Assembly (NCBI RefSeq): GCF_014137945.1
Contig: NZ_JACGWX010000008.1
Location: forward strand, 1 to 64,000
DNA: 64,000 bases
Direction: 5' to 3'
Source: Microcella alkalica
GTDB lineage: Bacteria > Actinomycetota > Actinomycetes > Actinomycetales > Microbacteriaceae
Part shown: piece by piece, positions 24,746 through 40,361 of the stretch
How the letters are laid out: every line of letters begins with the position of its first letter
Numbering within the stretch: the first letter of the stretch is position 1
Notes under the pieces: model-generated
Databases searched by the model: none
What the model was told of the DNA's origin: nothing
What the model saw: only the letters and a program-made list of their open reading frames with translations
Program-made: the position numbers and the translations under genes

Positions 24746-25728
24746 AACGCGATCGCCGCCGCGAGCGCGAGCCCGGTCAGGAGCGCCGCGAGCGAGGTGA
24801 GCTTGAGCGCGAGCACGAGCTCGGCCGCGGTGCGGGCGAACATCACGATGACGTTCACGGGCGCCCCTATGAGGAGCGCGAAGTAGACGTACGGCGCCCA
24901 CAGGTAGATCGCGGCGAACCAGGCGAGCACGCCGTAGGCGCCGACGATCAGCACCGCGAAGAGGATGCGGGCCGCCCGATCGCCCAGCCGCACGGCGAGC
25001 GTGCGCTTGCCGGCCAGGGCATCCTGCCCGCGATCGCGGATGTTGTTGACGAGCATGACGGCCGCCGCGAAGAGGCCCGCGATGACGCCCGCGAGCCAGG
25101 CGTCGAGTGGCACCTCACCGAGCTGCACGAGGGTCGTGCCGGCTACCGCGACGGGGCCGAAGAACACGAACGCGATGAGCTCGCCCAGTCCCGAGTAGCC
25201 GTACGGGCGACGGCCGCCGGTGTAGAACCAGGCGGCGGCGAGCGCCGCGGCTCCGACGAGTAGCAGCCACCACTGGCCGCTCAGCACCACGATGGCGAGG
25301 CCCGCGAGAGCTCCGAGGCCGAAAAAGACGAGGGCGACCGTCAGCACCGTGCGGGCTGGCGCGGCGCCCGAGCCCGTGAGTCGCCGCGGGCCGACGCGCT
25401 GCGCGTCGGTGCCGCGCACGCCGTCGGAGTAGTCGTTGGCGAAATTCACGCCGATCTGCAGGAACACCGCGACCGCGAGGCACAGCAGGGCGATGGGGAT
25501 GCTCAGCCCGCCGTTGACGGAGGCGACCGCGGTTCCGAGAGCCACCGGTGCGATCGCGAGGCTCAGTGTGCGCAGGCGCGCACCCGCGACCCAGTCGCGC
25601 CAGGTGGTGCGGGTCGCGGCCGCCGGGTTGCCCGAGCGCGCGGCAGCGGGGCGCGCGGGGCGCCCTCCGGGCCGGCCGGATCGGCCCTTCGAGGAGGAGG
25701 TCTTGGTCGCAGGTCGCTTCGTCGCCAC
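24742..25728 (-). CDS. menA: 1,4-dihydroxy-2-naphthoate polyprenyltransferase MenA
   Basis: The 328-residue integral membrane enzyme attaches the polyprenyl chain to dihydroxynaphthoate. It carries both UbiA-family Asp motifs, NFANDYSDGVRGTD and NNIRDRGQDALAGKRTLAVRLG, and about eight to nine spans. The N-terminal 45 residues are a Lys/Arg/Ala/Pro-rich cytoplasmic extension. The GTG start was chosen because TAAGAT sits 7 nt upstream. It lies 10 bp downstream of the menE stop but probably has its own promoter. Confidence 0.92.
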   Translation of the reverse strand: MATKRPATKTSSSKGRSGRPGGRPARPAAARSGNPAAATRTTWRDWVAGARLRTLSLAIAPVALGTAVASVNGGLSIPIALLCLAVAVFLQIGVNFANDYSDGVRGTDAQRVGPRRLTGSGAAPARTVLTVALVFFGLGALAGLAIVVLSGQWWLLLVGAAALAAAWFYTGGRRPYGYSGLGELIAFVFFGPVAVAGTTLVQLGEVPLDAWLAGVIAGLFAAAVMLVNNIRDRGQDALAGKRTLAVRLGDRAARILFAVLIVGAYGVLAWFAAIYLWAPYVYFALLIGAPVNVIVMFARTAAELVLALKLTSLAALLTGLALAAAIAF

Positions 25729-25735
25729 GACGCCG

Positions 25736-25741
25736 ATCTTA
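25736..25741 (-). promoter_or_regulatory. -10 hexamer of a leaderless promoter (menA)
   Basis: On the minus strand TAAGAT lies 7 nt before the GTG start and overlaps the menE stop region. Confidence 0.5.
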
Positions 25742-26869
25742 GGGGCGCGCGCGCTCCGCGATGGCGAGGCGGTCGGGCTTGCCGGAGGGCAGCGTCGGCA
25801 GAGCATTTACCGTCATGACGCGATCGGGGCGGGCCTCGGGCGGCAGGACGGCGCCCACCGCGCGTCGCACCGTCGCGAGATCGGGGCGCGCGGTCGTGAC
25901 GACGACCGGGACCTCGCCCCACTCGGGGTGGTGGCCGGCGACGACGACCGCGTCGGAGAGCCCGGGCTGCTCGCGCACGACGCGCTCGACGTCGCCGAGC
26001 CGCACCTTGAGGCCGCCCGTCACGATCGTGTCGTCGAGACGCCCGGTGACGCGCAGAACGCCGTCGACGAGCTCGCCCGCGTCGTCGGTGCGGTACCAGC
26101 GGTGCTCGTCGTGCTCGACGAAGGCGCTCGCCGTGCGCTCCGGGTCGCCGAGGTAGTACTCGGCGATCGTCGGCCCGCCGAGCTCGACGCGGCCGTCGAC
26201 GATGCGCACTGTCGACTGCCCGATCGGGCGGCCGTCGTAGACGACGCCGCCGCACGTCTCGCTCGAGCCGTACGTGCGGGTCACGCGCCAGCCGTGCGCT
26301 CGGGCCCGGTCGACGAGCGCGGCCGGAGTCGACTGCCCGCCGACCAGGATGCGGGAGAAGCCCGCGAGCGCCTCGCGGAGGGCCGCATCCTCATCGGCCT
26401 CATCGATGAGCCGACCGAGCTGGGCCGGGACGAGCGCGGTGTACCTGACCTTCTCGGTCATGCGGCCGATCGCCGCCAGGACGGTCGCGGCATCCATGCG
26501 GCCGGGCGCGACGGGCACCGGGGGGATGCTCGCCGCGAGCGAGCGCGCGAGCACGTTGATGCCGGCGATGTAGTGCACGGGGAGGGCGAGCAGCCACTGG
26601 CCCGGGTCGCCGAGGGCGCCGTTGGAGGCGGCGGCGCTCGCGAGCACGGCGTCGGCGGTCAGGGCGACGCGCTTAGGGGTGCCGGTCGATCCGCTCGTCT
26701 CGACCACGAGCGCGATGCGCTTCTCGACCTCGAGCGGGGCGGTCTGCACGGGGTTCACGCCCCCGCCGCGGAAGAGCACCGCGGGCCCGTCGCCGCTGAG
26801 CGCGTGCCGCAGGGCGACGAGGCACGCGAGGGGGTCGGAGGAGTCGACGACGGCGAGCGGGCGGGTCAC
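25739..26869 (-). CDS. menE: o-Succinylbenzoate--CoA ligase MenE
   Basis: The 376-residue ANL-family enzyme activates o-succinylbenzoate with CoA. Motifs seen are ETSGSTGTPKRVALT (ATP loop), GSSETCGGVVYDG, YRTDDAGEL and the hinge LDDTIVTGGLKVRLGDVERV, with a C-terminal LPTLPSGKPDRLAI catalytic-lysine segment. It is shorter than typical MenE, lacking much of the N-terminal subdomain, as is common in actinobacteria. The GTG start has TAGCGT 6 nt upstream. Confidence 0.9.
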   Translation of the reverse strand: MTRPLAVVDSSDPLACLVALRHALSGDGPAVLFRGGGVNPVQTAPLEVEKRIALVVETSGSTGTPKRVALTADAVLASAAASNGALGDPGQWLLALPVHYIAGINVLARSLAASIPPVPVAPGRMDAATVLAAIGRMTEKVRYTALVPAQLGRLIDEADEDAALREALAGFSRILVGGQSTPAALVDRARAHGWRVTRTYGSSETCGGVVYDGRPIGQSTVRIVDGRVELGGPTIAEYYLGDPERTASAFVEHDEHRWYRTDDAGELVDGVLRVTGRLDDTIVTGGLKVRLGDVERVVREQPGLSDAVVVAGHHPEWGEVPVVVTTARPDLATVRRAVGAVLPPEARPDRVMTVNALPTLPSGKPDRLAIAERARP

Positions 26870-26875
26870 CCGATC

Positions 26876-26881
26876 ACGCTA
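26876..26881 (-). promoter_or_regulatory. -10 hexamer of a leaderless promoter (menE)
   Basis: On the minus strand TAGCGT lies 6 nt before the GTG start. Confidence 0.55.
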
Positions 26882-26894
26882 GCGCGCGGGGCTG

Positions 26895-27818
<924 letters not shown>

Positions 27819-27824
27819 GCCGCC

Positions 27825-27830
27825 AGCCTA
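27825..27830 (-). promoter_or_regulatory. -10 hexamer of a leaderless promoter (menB)
   Basis: On the minus strand TAGGCT lies 6 nt before the ATG. Confidence 0.57.
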
Positions 27831-27891
27831 CGCGCGGGGGCGCGCGGGCTGCCTGAGCGGCGAGCGGCGGCGCGGTGACAGACTGTGGCGC

Positions 27892-28905
27892 ATGACGACG
27901 CCGGTGACGGATGCCCTGCCCCCGCTCGACGAGGTGCTGAGCGGCTCCGCTGTGGTGTCGGTGCCGCTGACGACGCGGTTCCGCGGCGTCGAGCACCGCG
28001 AGGCCGTGCTGCTCCGCGGCCCGGCCGGGTGGAGCGAGTTCAGCCCCTTCACCGAGTACGGAGACGCCGAGGCCGCGATGTGGCTCGCCGCGGCCATCGA
28101 CTTCGGCTGGCGCGAGTCGGGGGCGGCGGTGCTGCGCGAGAGCATCCTGGTCAATGCGACGCTACCGGCGGTCGCGCCCGACCGCATCGAGGCGGTGCTC
28201 GCCCGCTTCGATGGGTGCCGCACCGTCAAGATCAAGGTCGCCGAGCGCGGGCAGACCCTTGCCGACGACGTCGAGCGCGTGCGCGAGACGCGGCGGCTCA
28301 TCGGGGCGGAGGGGCGCATCAGGCTCGACGCGAACGGCGCCTGGAACCTCGACGAGGCCGAGCATGCGGTGCGCGCGCTCGAGCAGTTCGACCTGGAGTA
28401 CGTCGAGCAGCCGTGCGCGAGCATCGACGAGCTCGCGGAGCTGCGGCGGCGCATCCACCGCATCGACGTGCTGGTCGCCGCGGACGAGAGCGTGCGGAAG
28501 GCGGCCGACCCGCTCGCCGTCGCGCGCGCCGGCGCGGCCGACATCCTCGTGATCAAGGCCGCGCCGCTCGGCGGCATCGACCGCGCGCTCACGATCGTCG
28601 AGGCGGCGGGACTGCCCGCGGTCGTGTCGAGCGCGCTCGACACGAGCGTCGGGCTCGCGATGGGCGCTGCTCTCGCGGCCCGGCTGCCGTCGCTCGAGTT
28701 CGACTGCGGGCTCGGCACGGGCGCGCTCCTGGGCGACGACGTCGCGGTGCCGCCCGTCGCGCCCGTCGCGGGGGCCATCGGCACCGGTCGCGTCGAGGTC
28801 GATGCGGATGCCCTGCGCCGGCTCGCCGCCCCCGACGAGCGCGCGCAGTGGTGGAGGGCGCGACTCGAGCGCTGCTACGCGCTGCTCATGGGCGACGCGC
28901 GGTAG
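27892..28905 (+). CDS. menC: o-Succinylbenzoate synthase MenC
   Basis: The 337-residue enolase-superfamily enzyme dehydrates SHCHC to o-succinylbenzoate. The catalytic barrel shows CRTVKIKVAE (Lys pair), IRLDANGAWN, YVEQPC, VAADES and IKAAPLGG, the expected order of metal ligands and lysines. The ATG is preceded by CAGACT at 7 nt, a near-match to the leaderless -10 used by its neighbours. It is divergent from menB and convergent with the amylase-pullulanase gene. Confidence 0.92.
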   Translation: MTTPVTDALPPLDEVLSGSAVVSVPLTTRFRGVEHREAVLLRGPAGWSEFSPFTEYGDAEAAMWLAAAIDFGWRESGAAVLRESILVNATLPAVAPDRIEAVLARFDGCRTVKIKVAERGQTLADDVERVRETRRLIGAEGRIRLDANGAWNLDEAEHAVRALEQFDLEYVEQPCASIDELAELRRRIHRIDVLVAADESVRKAADPLAVARAGAADILVIKAAPLGGIDRALTIVEAAGLPAVVSSALDTSVGLAMGAALAARLPSLEFDCGLGTGALLGDDVAVPPVAPVAGAIGTGRVEVDADALRRLAAPDERAQWWRARLERCYALLMGDAR

Positions 28906-28996
28906 CGGACTCGCTGAACGGTGCGCGGACGATGTCGCCCCGCCGACCAGGACTGACGAGCGGCTGAAACCGCGTCATCCCGCCCGGGGCTGTCGA

Positions 28997-35212
<6,216 letters not shown>

Positions 35213-35263
35213 CTTCGACTCCGGTTTCTGCGGCACGGCGGTGTGCCAGGGGTGACCGGGCCG

Positions 35264-35292
35264 ACGCTAGCAAGAGGCGGGGAATTGTGCAA
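35264..35292 (-). promoter_or_regulatory. Promoter of the amylase-pullulanase gene
   Basis: On the minus strand TTGCAC is followed after exactly 17 nt by TAGCGT. The -35 lies inside the proximal LacI-type operator, a repressing layout. Confidence 0.65.
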
Positions 35293-35301
35293 GCGTTTAC
35301 A
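35288..35301. promoter_or_regulatory. LacI-type operator, promoter-overlapping
   Basis: TGCAAGCGTTTACA matches the mal boxes (TGCAAGCGCTTCCA) at 12 of 14 positions and covers the -35 hexamer. Confidence 0.72.
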
Positions 35302-35409
35302 TGACTACCCCCCGAGTGCGGGGTCGGACGCCCGGATTCGTGGGCTTCGGGTCTGCCTTGAAACGCATTCACGCCTTGTGGAACCCGCTGGAACGTGCCG
35401 GCAACGGAC

Positions 35410-35423
35410 TGGAAACGCTTGCA
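35410..35423. promoter_or_regulatory. LacI-type operator, distal
   Basis: TGGAAACGCTTGCA is the reverse complement of TGCAAGCGTTTCCA, 13 of 14 bases like the mal box. It lies about 120 bp upstream of the first operator, a looping distance. Confidence 0.68.
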
Positions 35424-35602
35424 GGGACGGGGTGCCCACCCGTCGCCGTCCGCCCACCGCGATCGCTTCGCCGGAGGCAGGGACCGGCGCGCCGTCAGCT
35501 GCTTGCGACTCGCCGCGTTCCACGTCGCCGACTCCGAACGGGCGAACGCGAGCGCGTGATCCAGGCCCGCGAGCCTCGGCGGCCGCGGTCGCCGCGCGCG
35601 AC

Positions 35603-36658
35603 CTACAGGCCGCTGTAGGCGTGCAGACCCTTGAAGAAGAGGTTGACGACCGTGTAGTTGAAGATGACCGCGCCGAACCCGATGATCGCGAGCCAGGCCG
35701 AGCGGTCGCCGCGCCAGCCGCGCGTCGCGCGGGCGTGGATGTACCCGGCGAAGAGAGTCCAGATGATGAAGGTCCAGACCTCCTTCGTGTCCCAGCCCCA
35801 ATAGCGACCCCAGGCTCGTTCGGCCCAGATGGCGCCGGCGATGAGCGTGAAGGTCCAGAACACGAAGCCGACGACGTTCACGCGGTATGCGAGCGATTCG
35901 AGGGCGGATGCCCCCGGCAGGGTCTGCACGAAGCGCAGACCCTCGGCCTTCGAGGCCGCGGCCCTCGAGCGAAGCAGCTGCATGATCGACAGCCCCGCGC
36001 CGATCGCGAAGAAGCCTGTCGCGAGCACCGCGACGAGCACGTGGATCACGAGCCACCCCGACTGCAGCGCCGGCGGCAGCGGCACGACGTCGACGTAGAA
36101 ATTGACCGTGACGATGCCCAGCGCGAGCAGCGTGAACCCGCTGATGTATGCGCCCAGGTAGCGGACGTCCTTCCAGAGCAGCGCGCCCAGGAACGTCCCC
36201 ATGCCGACCGCGGTCGCGGTGAGGCCGAACTCGAACATGTTGGCCCACGGGACGCGCTCGGCCGCGACGCCGCGCGTCAGCACGGCTGCGAGGTGCAGCA
36301 GCCAGCCGAGGGCCGCAAGAGCGACGGCGGCCTTCTGGAATCTGGTCGCACCCACGGGACCGTCGGTCGACAGGGCGGATGCTGCCGCCGTCACCGGACG
36401 CTCGATGGTGGTCGCGACCCCGCTCGCCGACCCGGCGCCGCTCGCGGCGGTCACCGTGGCCGACGAGCCGCTCGCGGCGGTCACCGTGGCCGACGAGCTG
36501 CTCGCGACGGCAGCGGCCTCGGCGGGAGCGGCGGACGCCGCATCCGTCGCGGCGACCGATCGCTTCGCGAGATCGAGCGTGAACAGGATGAAAGCGACCG
36601 TGTAGACGCCCATGGCCGAGTAGACGGCGACGAGCGAGTAGGCGACGAGGTTCTCCAT
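35603..36658 (-). CDS. ccsB: Cytochrome c synthase subunit CcsB (ResC)
   Basis: The 351-residue membrane protein belongs to the System II cytochrome c maturation complex, which with ResB moves haem out and attaches it to apocytochromes. The haem-handling motif WGRYWGWDTKEVWTFIIW is clear, with conserved outer-histidine segments such as LLHLAAVLTRG and VIHVLVAVLATGFF. An unusual Ala/Ser/Thr/Val-rich insert (about 33-95) after the first span carries an in-frame 30-bp tandem duplication. Its ATG overlaps the resB stop (TGATG). Confidence 0.92.
   Translation of the reverse strand: MENLVAYSLVAVYSAMGVYTVAFILFTLDLAKRSVAATDAASAAPAEAAAVASSSSATVTAASGSSATVTAASGAGSASGVATTIERPVTAAASALSTDGPVGATRFQKAAVALAALGWLLHLAAVLTRGVAAERVPWANMFEFGLTATAVGMGTFLGALLWKDVRYLGAYISGFTLLALGIVTVNFYVDVVPLPPALQSGWLVIHVLVAVLATGFFAIGAGLSIMQLLRSRAAASKAEGLRFVQTLPGASALESLAYRVNVVGFVFWTFTLIAGAIWAERAWGRYWGWDTKEVWTFIIWTLFAGYIHARATRGWRGDRSAWLAIIGFGAVIFNYTVVNLFFKGLHAYSGL
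36441..36500. repeat. Two tandem 30-bp repeats inside ccsB
   Basis: Two adjacent 30-bp units differing at one base encode a repeated ATVTAASGSS-like decapeptide in the cytoplasmic linker of CcsB. Length in a multiple of three keeps the frame. Confidence 0.85.
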
Positions 36659-38307
36659 CAGGACTCCAGGGTAGGCGCGAGTCGCTGGGAATGCGCATCG
36701 GCGAGATCGGCGACGGCCTGCTCGAGCCCCGGGTCGTCGCCCCGCGCGAGACCGGCGTACTGCAGGCGGACGCCGTCGTCGGTCGCGGTCGCGGTGACCC
36801 ACATGCGACGGCGCGGCACCCAGAGGCTCACGACGAGCCCGCCGAGGATGAGCAGGGACGAGACGAGAACGCCCGCCTGGGTCGGGTCGTGGTGGATGTC
36901 GACGCTCACGAAGCGCGGCAGGGCCGTGAATTCGACCGAACCGATGCCGTTCGGCAGATCGGCCGACTGGCCGAGGCCGAGCACGAGGGAGTCGGTTCCC
37001 GTGTCGCCTCCGGTGATCTGCTCGAGGTCGTCGGTGTCGAGCGCGTACGCGTTGCGCGGTACGCCGTCGTCGAGGCCGAGGTCGCCCGTGAAGGCGTTGA
37101 GAGTGAGAACCGGCTGGTCGGGCTCGGGGTAGATGGAGGTGAGCGCTCCCGACTCGAGCGGCAGCGCCGACGGGTAGAAGAAGCCGATCATGCCGAGCTG
37201 CTCGTCCAGGCCGTCCGGCACCTTGATGATGCCGAGGCTTGTGAGGTTGGCGTCCTGCGGCAGGAAGGCGACCGGCTCGCTGAAGACGACCTCGCCCGCT
37301 GCGTCGCGCACCGTGACGACGGGCGCGAAGCCGTTGCCGAGCAGGTACAGACGCGTTCCGGCGAGGTCGATCGGCTCGTTGACCTTGATGACGCGCTCGC
37401 GCTGCTCGCCGTTCTCGGTCACCGTGACCGCCGCGGTGAAGTCGAGCGGCTGCACGATGCCGGTGGTCTGGTCGAGGCCGTACTCGGCCGAGAACTCGTC
37501 GAGCCGGATGCCGTACGCGTCGAGCCGCGCGTCATCGAAGAAGCGGCCGGGGTTGAACGAGTCGTAGCTCGTGAGCTGGTTGACGAAGGTCTGGTCCTGC
37601 ACGAGCACCTTCTGGCCGTTGTAGGCGAAGCCGCCCGCGAAGCCGATCGTCGCGAGCACGCCGACGAGGGCCATGTGGAAGACGAGGTTGCCCGTCTCGC
37701 GCAGGTATCCCCTCTCGGCCGAGAGCGAATCCCCGTAGCGCGCGACGCGGTACCGGCGCCGCCGCAGCTCGGCGTGCGCGGCGTCGAGCGCCTGCTCGAC
37801 CGTGGCGGGAGCATCCATCGTCCGATACCCGACGAGACGCCCGAGGCGCGCCGGGGTCTTGGGCGGCGCCGAGCGCAGCGCGCGGGCGTGGTGCAGCGTG
37901 CGCGGGATGATGCAGCCGATGAGCGAGACGAACAGCAGCAGGTAGATCGCCGAGAACCACACCGAGGTGTAGGTGTCGAAGACCTGCAGGGTGTCGAGGA
38001 TGTCGAAGAGCTCGGGGTTGTCCTCGCGGTACTGCACGACGCCGTTGGGATCGGCCGAGCGCTGGGGCACGAGCGAGCCGGGGATCGCCGCGACCGCGAG
38101 GAGCAGCAGAAGCACGAGCGCCGTACGCATGCTCGTGAGCTGGCGCCACGCGAAGCGCAGCCAGCCGACGGCGCCGAGGGCGGGCTGGGCGATGGCGGCG
38201 GATGCACCGCGCGCGTCGCCCGACGCCTCCTGGTCGTCGCGCTCGGCGGCGCGCTCGGCCGCGAGGGCGTCGGCATCGATGTGGTCAGAGGGGCGTAACG
38301 GTTCCAC
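36658..38307 (-). CDS. resB: Cytochrome c biogenesis protein ResB
   Basis: The 549-residue partner of CcsB has an N-terminal cytoplasmic region, spans near 57-80 and 117-138, and the ResB signature RLRFAWRQLTSMRTALVLLLLLAVAAIPGSLVPQ in shortened form (WRQLTSMRTALVLLLLLA). A large extracytoplasmic domain (about 240-480) and a final span (about 487-506) follow. It starts at GTG and overlaps the ccdA 3' end by 23 bp, so ccdA-resB-ccsB are translated together. It forms the haem export and ligation core with CcsB. Confidence 0.92.
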   Translation of the reverse strand: MEPLRPSDHIDADALAAERAAERDDQEASGDARGASAAIAQPALGAVGWLRFAWRQLTSMRTALVLLLLLAVAAIPGSLVPQRSADPNGVVQYREDNPELFDILDTLQVFDTYTSVWFSAIYLLLFVSLIGCIIPRTLHHARALRSAPPKTPARLGRLVGYRTMDAPATVEQALDAAHAELRRRRYRVARYGDSLSAERGYLRETGNLVFHMALVGVLATIGFAGGFAYNGQKVLVQDQTFVNQLTSYDSFNPGRFFDDARLDAYGIRLDEFSAEYGLDQTTGIVQPLDFTAAVTVTENGEQRERVIKVNEPIDLAGTRLYLLGNGFAPVVTVRDAAGEVVFSEPVAFLPQDANLTSLGIIKVPDGLDEQLGMIGFFYPSALPLESGALTSIYPEPDQPVLTLNAFTGDLGLDDGVPRNAYALDTDDLEQITGGDTGTDSLVLGLGQSADLPNGIGSVEFTALPRFVSVDIHHDPTQAGVLVSSLLILGGLVVSLWVPRRRMWVTATATDDGVRLQYAGLARGDDPGLEQAVADLADAHSQRLAPTLES

Positions 38308-39031
38308 CGATCACCGCCCCGAGGCTCGAGACGAACTGCTGCCAGAGGCCGGTGACCATCGCGAGCCCGATGAGGATGAGCAGGGCGCCCCCGATGATGT
38401 TGATGACGCGGATGTTCTTCCGCAGCCACGCGGTCGCCCCCGCGACCCAGCGGAAGCCGAGGGCGATGAGCAGGAACGGGATGCCCAGGCCGAGGCAGTA
38501 GACGAGGCCGATGAGCGCGGCGCGGCCGATGTCGCCCTCGTTGAGCACGAGCGCGTTGACGGCGACGAGGGTCGGGCCGATGCACGGCGCCCAGCCGAGG
38601 CCGAATACGACGCCGAGCACGGGGGCCCCGGCGAGGCCGGCGCGAGCGCGCACGCGCGGCTTCATCGTTCGCTGCAGGAACGACACCTGGCCGATGAAGA
38701 CGAGCCCCATGAGGATGACGATGACGCCCGCGACGCGCGTGATGACGTCGAGGGACTGCTGCAGGAGGAACCCCGCGGTCGCGAAGACGATCGAGAAGGC
38801 GACGAAGACGACGCTGAAGCCGAGCACGAACAGCAGGACGCCGAGCAGCAGCCGGCCGCGCTCGCGTCGGTTCTCGACCGGGCGCGTGATGCCGCCGACG
38901 TAGGCGAGGTAGCCGGGCACGAGCGGCAGCACGCACGGCGACGCGAAGGCGAGGAAGCCCGCCGCCAGCGCGATCGGCAGCGCGAGCAGCAGGTTGCCGC
39001 TCAGCACGATCTCGCCGATCGGGTTTACCAC
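38285..39031 (-). CDS. ccdA: Thiol-disulfide interchange protein CcdA
   Basis: The 248-residue membrane protein with six spans shows CcdA signatures: FASPCVLPLVPGYLAYVGG with Cys33 and GLGWAPCIGPTL with the second redox Cys. It passes electrons from cytoplasmic thioredoxin across the membrane to ResA, which keeps apocytochrome CXXCH reduced. It starts at GTG six bases after the resA stop and its end overlaps resB, so all are one operon. Confidence 0.93.
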   Translation of the reverse strand: MVNPIGEIVLSGNLLLALPIALAAGFLAFASPCVLPLVPGYLAYVGGITRPVENRRERGRLLLGVLLFVLGFSVVFVAFSIVFATAGFLLQQSLDVITRVAGVIVILMGLVFIGQVSFLQRTMKPRVRARAGLAGAPVLGVVFGLGWAPCIGPTLVAVNALVLNEGDIGRAALIGLVYCLGLGIPFLLIALGFRWVAGATAWLRKNIRVINIIGGALLILIGLAMVTGLWQQFVSSLGAVIGGTVTPL

Positions 39032-39037
39032 GGGGTC

Positions 39038-39673
39038 TCAGCTCGCTTCGGCGAGCGCGTCGGTGATCATCGCGCGGAGGGTCGAGGGCTCGGAGACGAT
39101 GCCGGAGATGCGGGCGGCGACCCGGCCCTGGGCATCCACCACGAGGGTCGTCGGCACCGCCGTCGGCGCGACCTGACCGGCGAACGCGAGGCGCACCAGA
39201 CCGGACTTCGCGTCGGTGATCGACGGGTAGGTGACGCCGAACTCCTCGGCGAAGGCGAGCGACTGCGCCGCCTCGTCGCGGATGTTCACGCCGACGAACG
39301 GCACGCCCGCGCCGCCCTGCTCGTCGCTGAACTGCTGGAAGAGCTCCTCGAGGTCGGGCGCCTCGACTCGGCACGGCGGGCACGCGGCGTACCAGAAGTT
39401 GACGACGTACACCTGCCCGGAGAGGTCGTCGGTCGAAATCGAGCCGCCGACGTCGAGCGGGGCTGCGTCGAAGGCGATGGGCGCCGAGCGCTCGTCGGCG
39501 GCGATGACCGTGTACGCGCCGTCGCCCGAGATGTAGCCCTGCCCCGTACCCGAGCGGTACTGCTCGGCGAGCGGATCGCTCGAGCAGCCGGTCAGCGCGA
39601 GCACGGCGACGGCGAGTGCCGCGGCGAGGCGCGTGCGCGGGCGTGTCGAGAGGCGCGGACGAGGGCGGGTCAC
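39038..39673 (-). CDS. resA: ResA/TlpA-like thioredoxin lipoprotein
   Basis: The 211-residue protein has a signal peptide with lipobox LTGC (Cys30) and an extracytoplasmic thioredoxin fold with active site CPPC (Cys98-Cys101) in NFWYAACPPCRVEAPDLEE, followed by VPTTLVVDAQGRV with the cis-Pro. It reduces apocytochrome c cysteines for haem attachment by ResB-CcsB. Its GTG start overlaps the stop of the histidine phosphatase gene (GTGA). Confidence 0.92.
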   Translation of the reverse strand: MTRPRPRLSTRPRTRLAAALAVAVLALTGCSSDPLAEQYRSGTGQGYISGDGAYTVIAADERSAPIAFDAAPLDVGGSISTDDLSGQVYVVNFWYAACPPCRVEAPDLEELFQQFSDEQGGAGVPFVGVNIRDEAAQSLAFAEEFGVTYPSITDAKSGLVRLAFAGQVAPTAVPTTLVVDAQGRVAARISGIVSEPSTLRAMITDALAEAS

Positions 39674-40302
39674 ACTGCTCCCAGATCGATGGACTGCGCG
39701 AGCAGTTCTACCGCCGGATCCTGATAGCCGATCTCGATGAACGCGCCGTCGCTCCAGGCGAAGCTCGTCACGCTCGAGAGCGAGCAGCGGCGCTTGCGCG
39801 GGTCGTGCGCGAGGCGCTTGTCGGCGACGGCGCGGTGGACCATCCAGATCGGGAGCTGGTGGCTCACCATGACGACCTCGCCCGAGTCGATTCGCTCGTG
39901 GGCCTCGCGCATCGCGATGAGCATCCGCGCCGCGATGTCGGCGAAGGGCTCGCCCCAGCTCGGCGTGGACGGGTCTCGCATGAGGTGCCAGTGCTTGGGG
40001 TGCATGAGCGTGCGGCGATCCATGCGCTTGCCCTCGAAGCGATTGGTCGGCTCGATGATGCGGTCGTCAGTGTGGATCGGCAGGCCGAAGGCCTCCGCCC
40101 AGGGCGCCGCGCTCTCCTGCGCGCGTTGCAGGGGGCTCGCGTAGAGCGCCGCGATCTCGTGCCCGGCGAGCGCCTGCACCGCCGACGCGGCCATGCGGTG
40201 GCCGAGCTCGCTGAGACCGAAGCCGTCGAGCCGCCCGTAGAGCACGCGCTTCGGGTTGTGCACCTCGCCGTGACGCACGAGATGGACGATGTCGGCGGGC
40301 AT
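39670..40302 (-). CDS. Histidine phosphatase (phosphoglycerate mutase-like) family protein
   Basis: The 210-residue protein has the RHG motif near the N-terminus (HLVRHGEVHNP) with the catalytic histidine, followed by LYGRLDGFGLSELGHRMA, LYASPLQRAQESA and a second histidine in VMVSHQLPIWM. Related genes start many actinobacterial cytochrome c maturation operons (ahead of resA). The substrate is unknown. It is probably leaderless: TAGACT is 6 nt before the ATG. It heads the resA-ccdA-resB-ccsB operon. Confidence 0.88.
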   Translation of the reverse strand: MPADIVHLVRHGEVHNPKRVLYGRLDGFGLSELGHRMAASAVQALAGHEIAALYASPLQRAQESAAPWAEAFGLPIHTDDRIIEPTNRFEGKRMDRRTLMHPKHWHLMRDPSTPSWGEPFADIAARMLIAMREAHERIDSGEVVMVSHQLPIWMVHRAVADKRLAHDPRKRRCSLSSVTSFAWSDGAFIEIGYQDPAVELLAQSIDLGAV

Positions 40303-40308
40303 GGCTCC

Positions 40309-40314
40309 AGTCTA
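40309..40314 (-). promoter_or_regulatory. -10 hexamer of a leaderless promoter (phosphatase-ccs operon)
   Basis: On the minus strand TAGACT lies 6 nt before the ATG of the histidine phosphatase gene. Confidence 0.57.
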
Positions 40315-40347
40315 CGAGCGGGAATCTATGAGAAATCCCGCCGCCGG

Positions 40348-40353
40348 TAGGCT
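40348..40353 (+). promoter_or_regulatory. -10 hexamer of a near-leaderless promoter (aspS)
   Basis: TAGGCT lies 8 nt before the GTG start; no Shine-Dalgarno sequence fits in the gap. Confidence 0.5.
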
Positions 40354-40361
40354 GATCTCTC

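Larger units (their letters stand above)
35213..35602. promoter_or_regulatory. Regulatory region upstream of the amylase-pullulanase gene
   Basis: This 390-bp gene-free stretch between ccsB and the amylase-pullulanase gene (both leftward) holds a promoter, two good LacI-type operators and one degenerate box (TTGAAACGCATTCA, 35358-35371). The rest shows no feature I can support. Confidence 0.7.

Noticed and set aside
28906-28996. Terminator between menC and the amylase-pullulanase gene
   Set aside because: Only a short GCGG/CCGC pairing is visible in this 91-bp convergent gap, without a T-tract, so no call was made.
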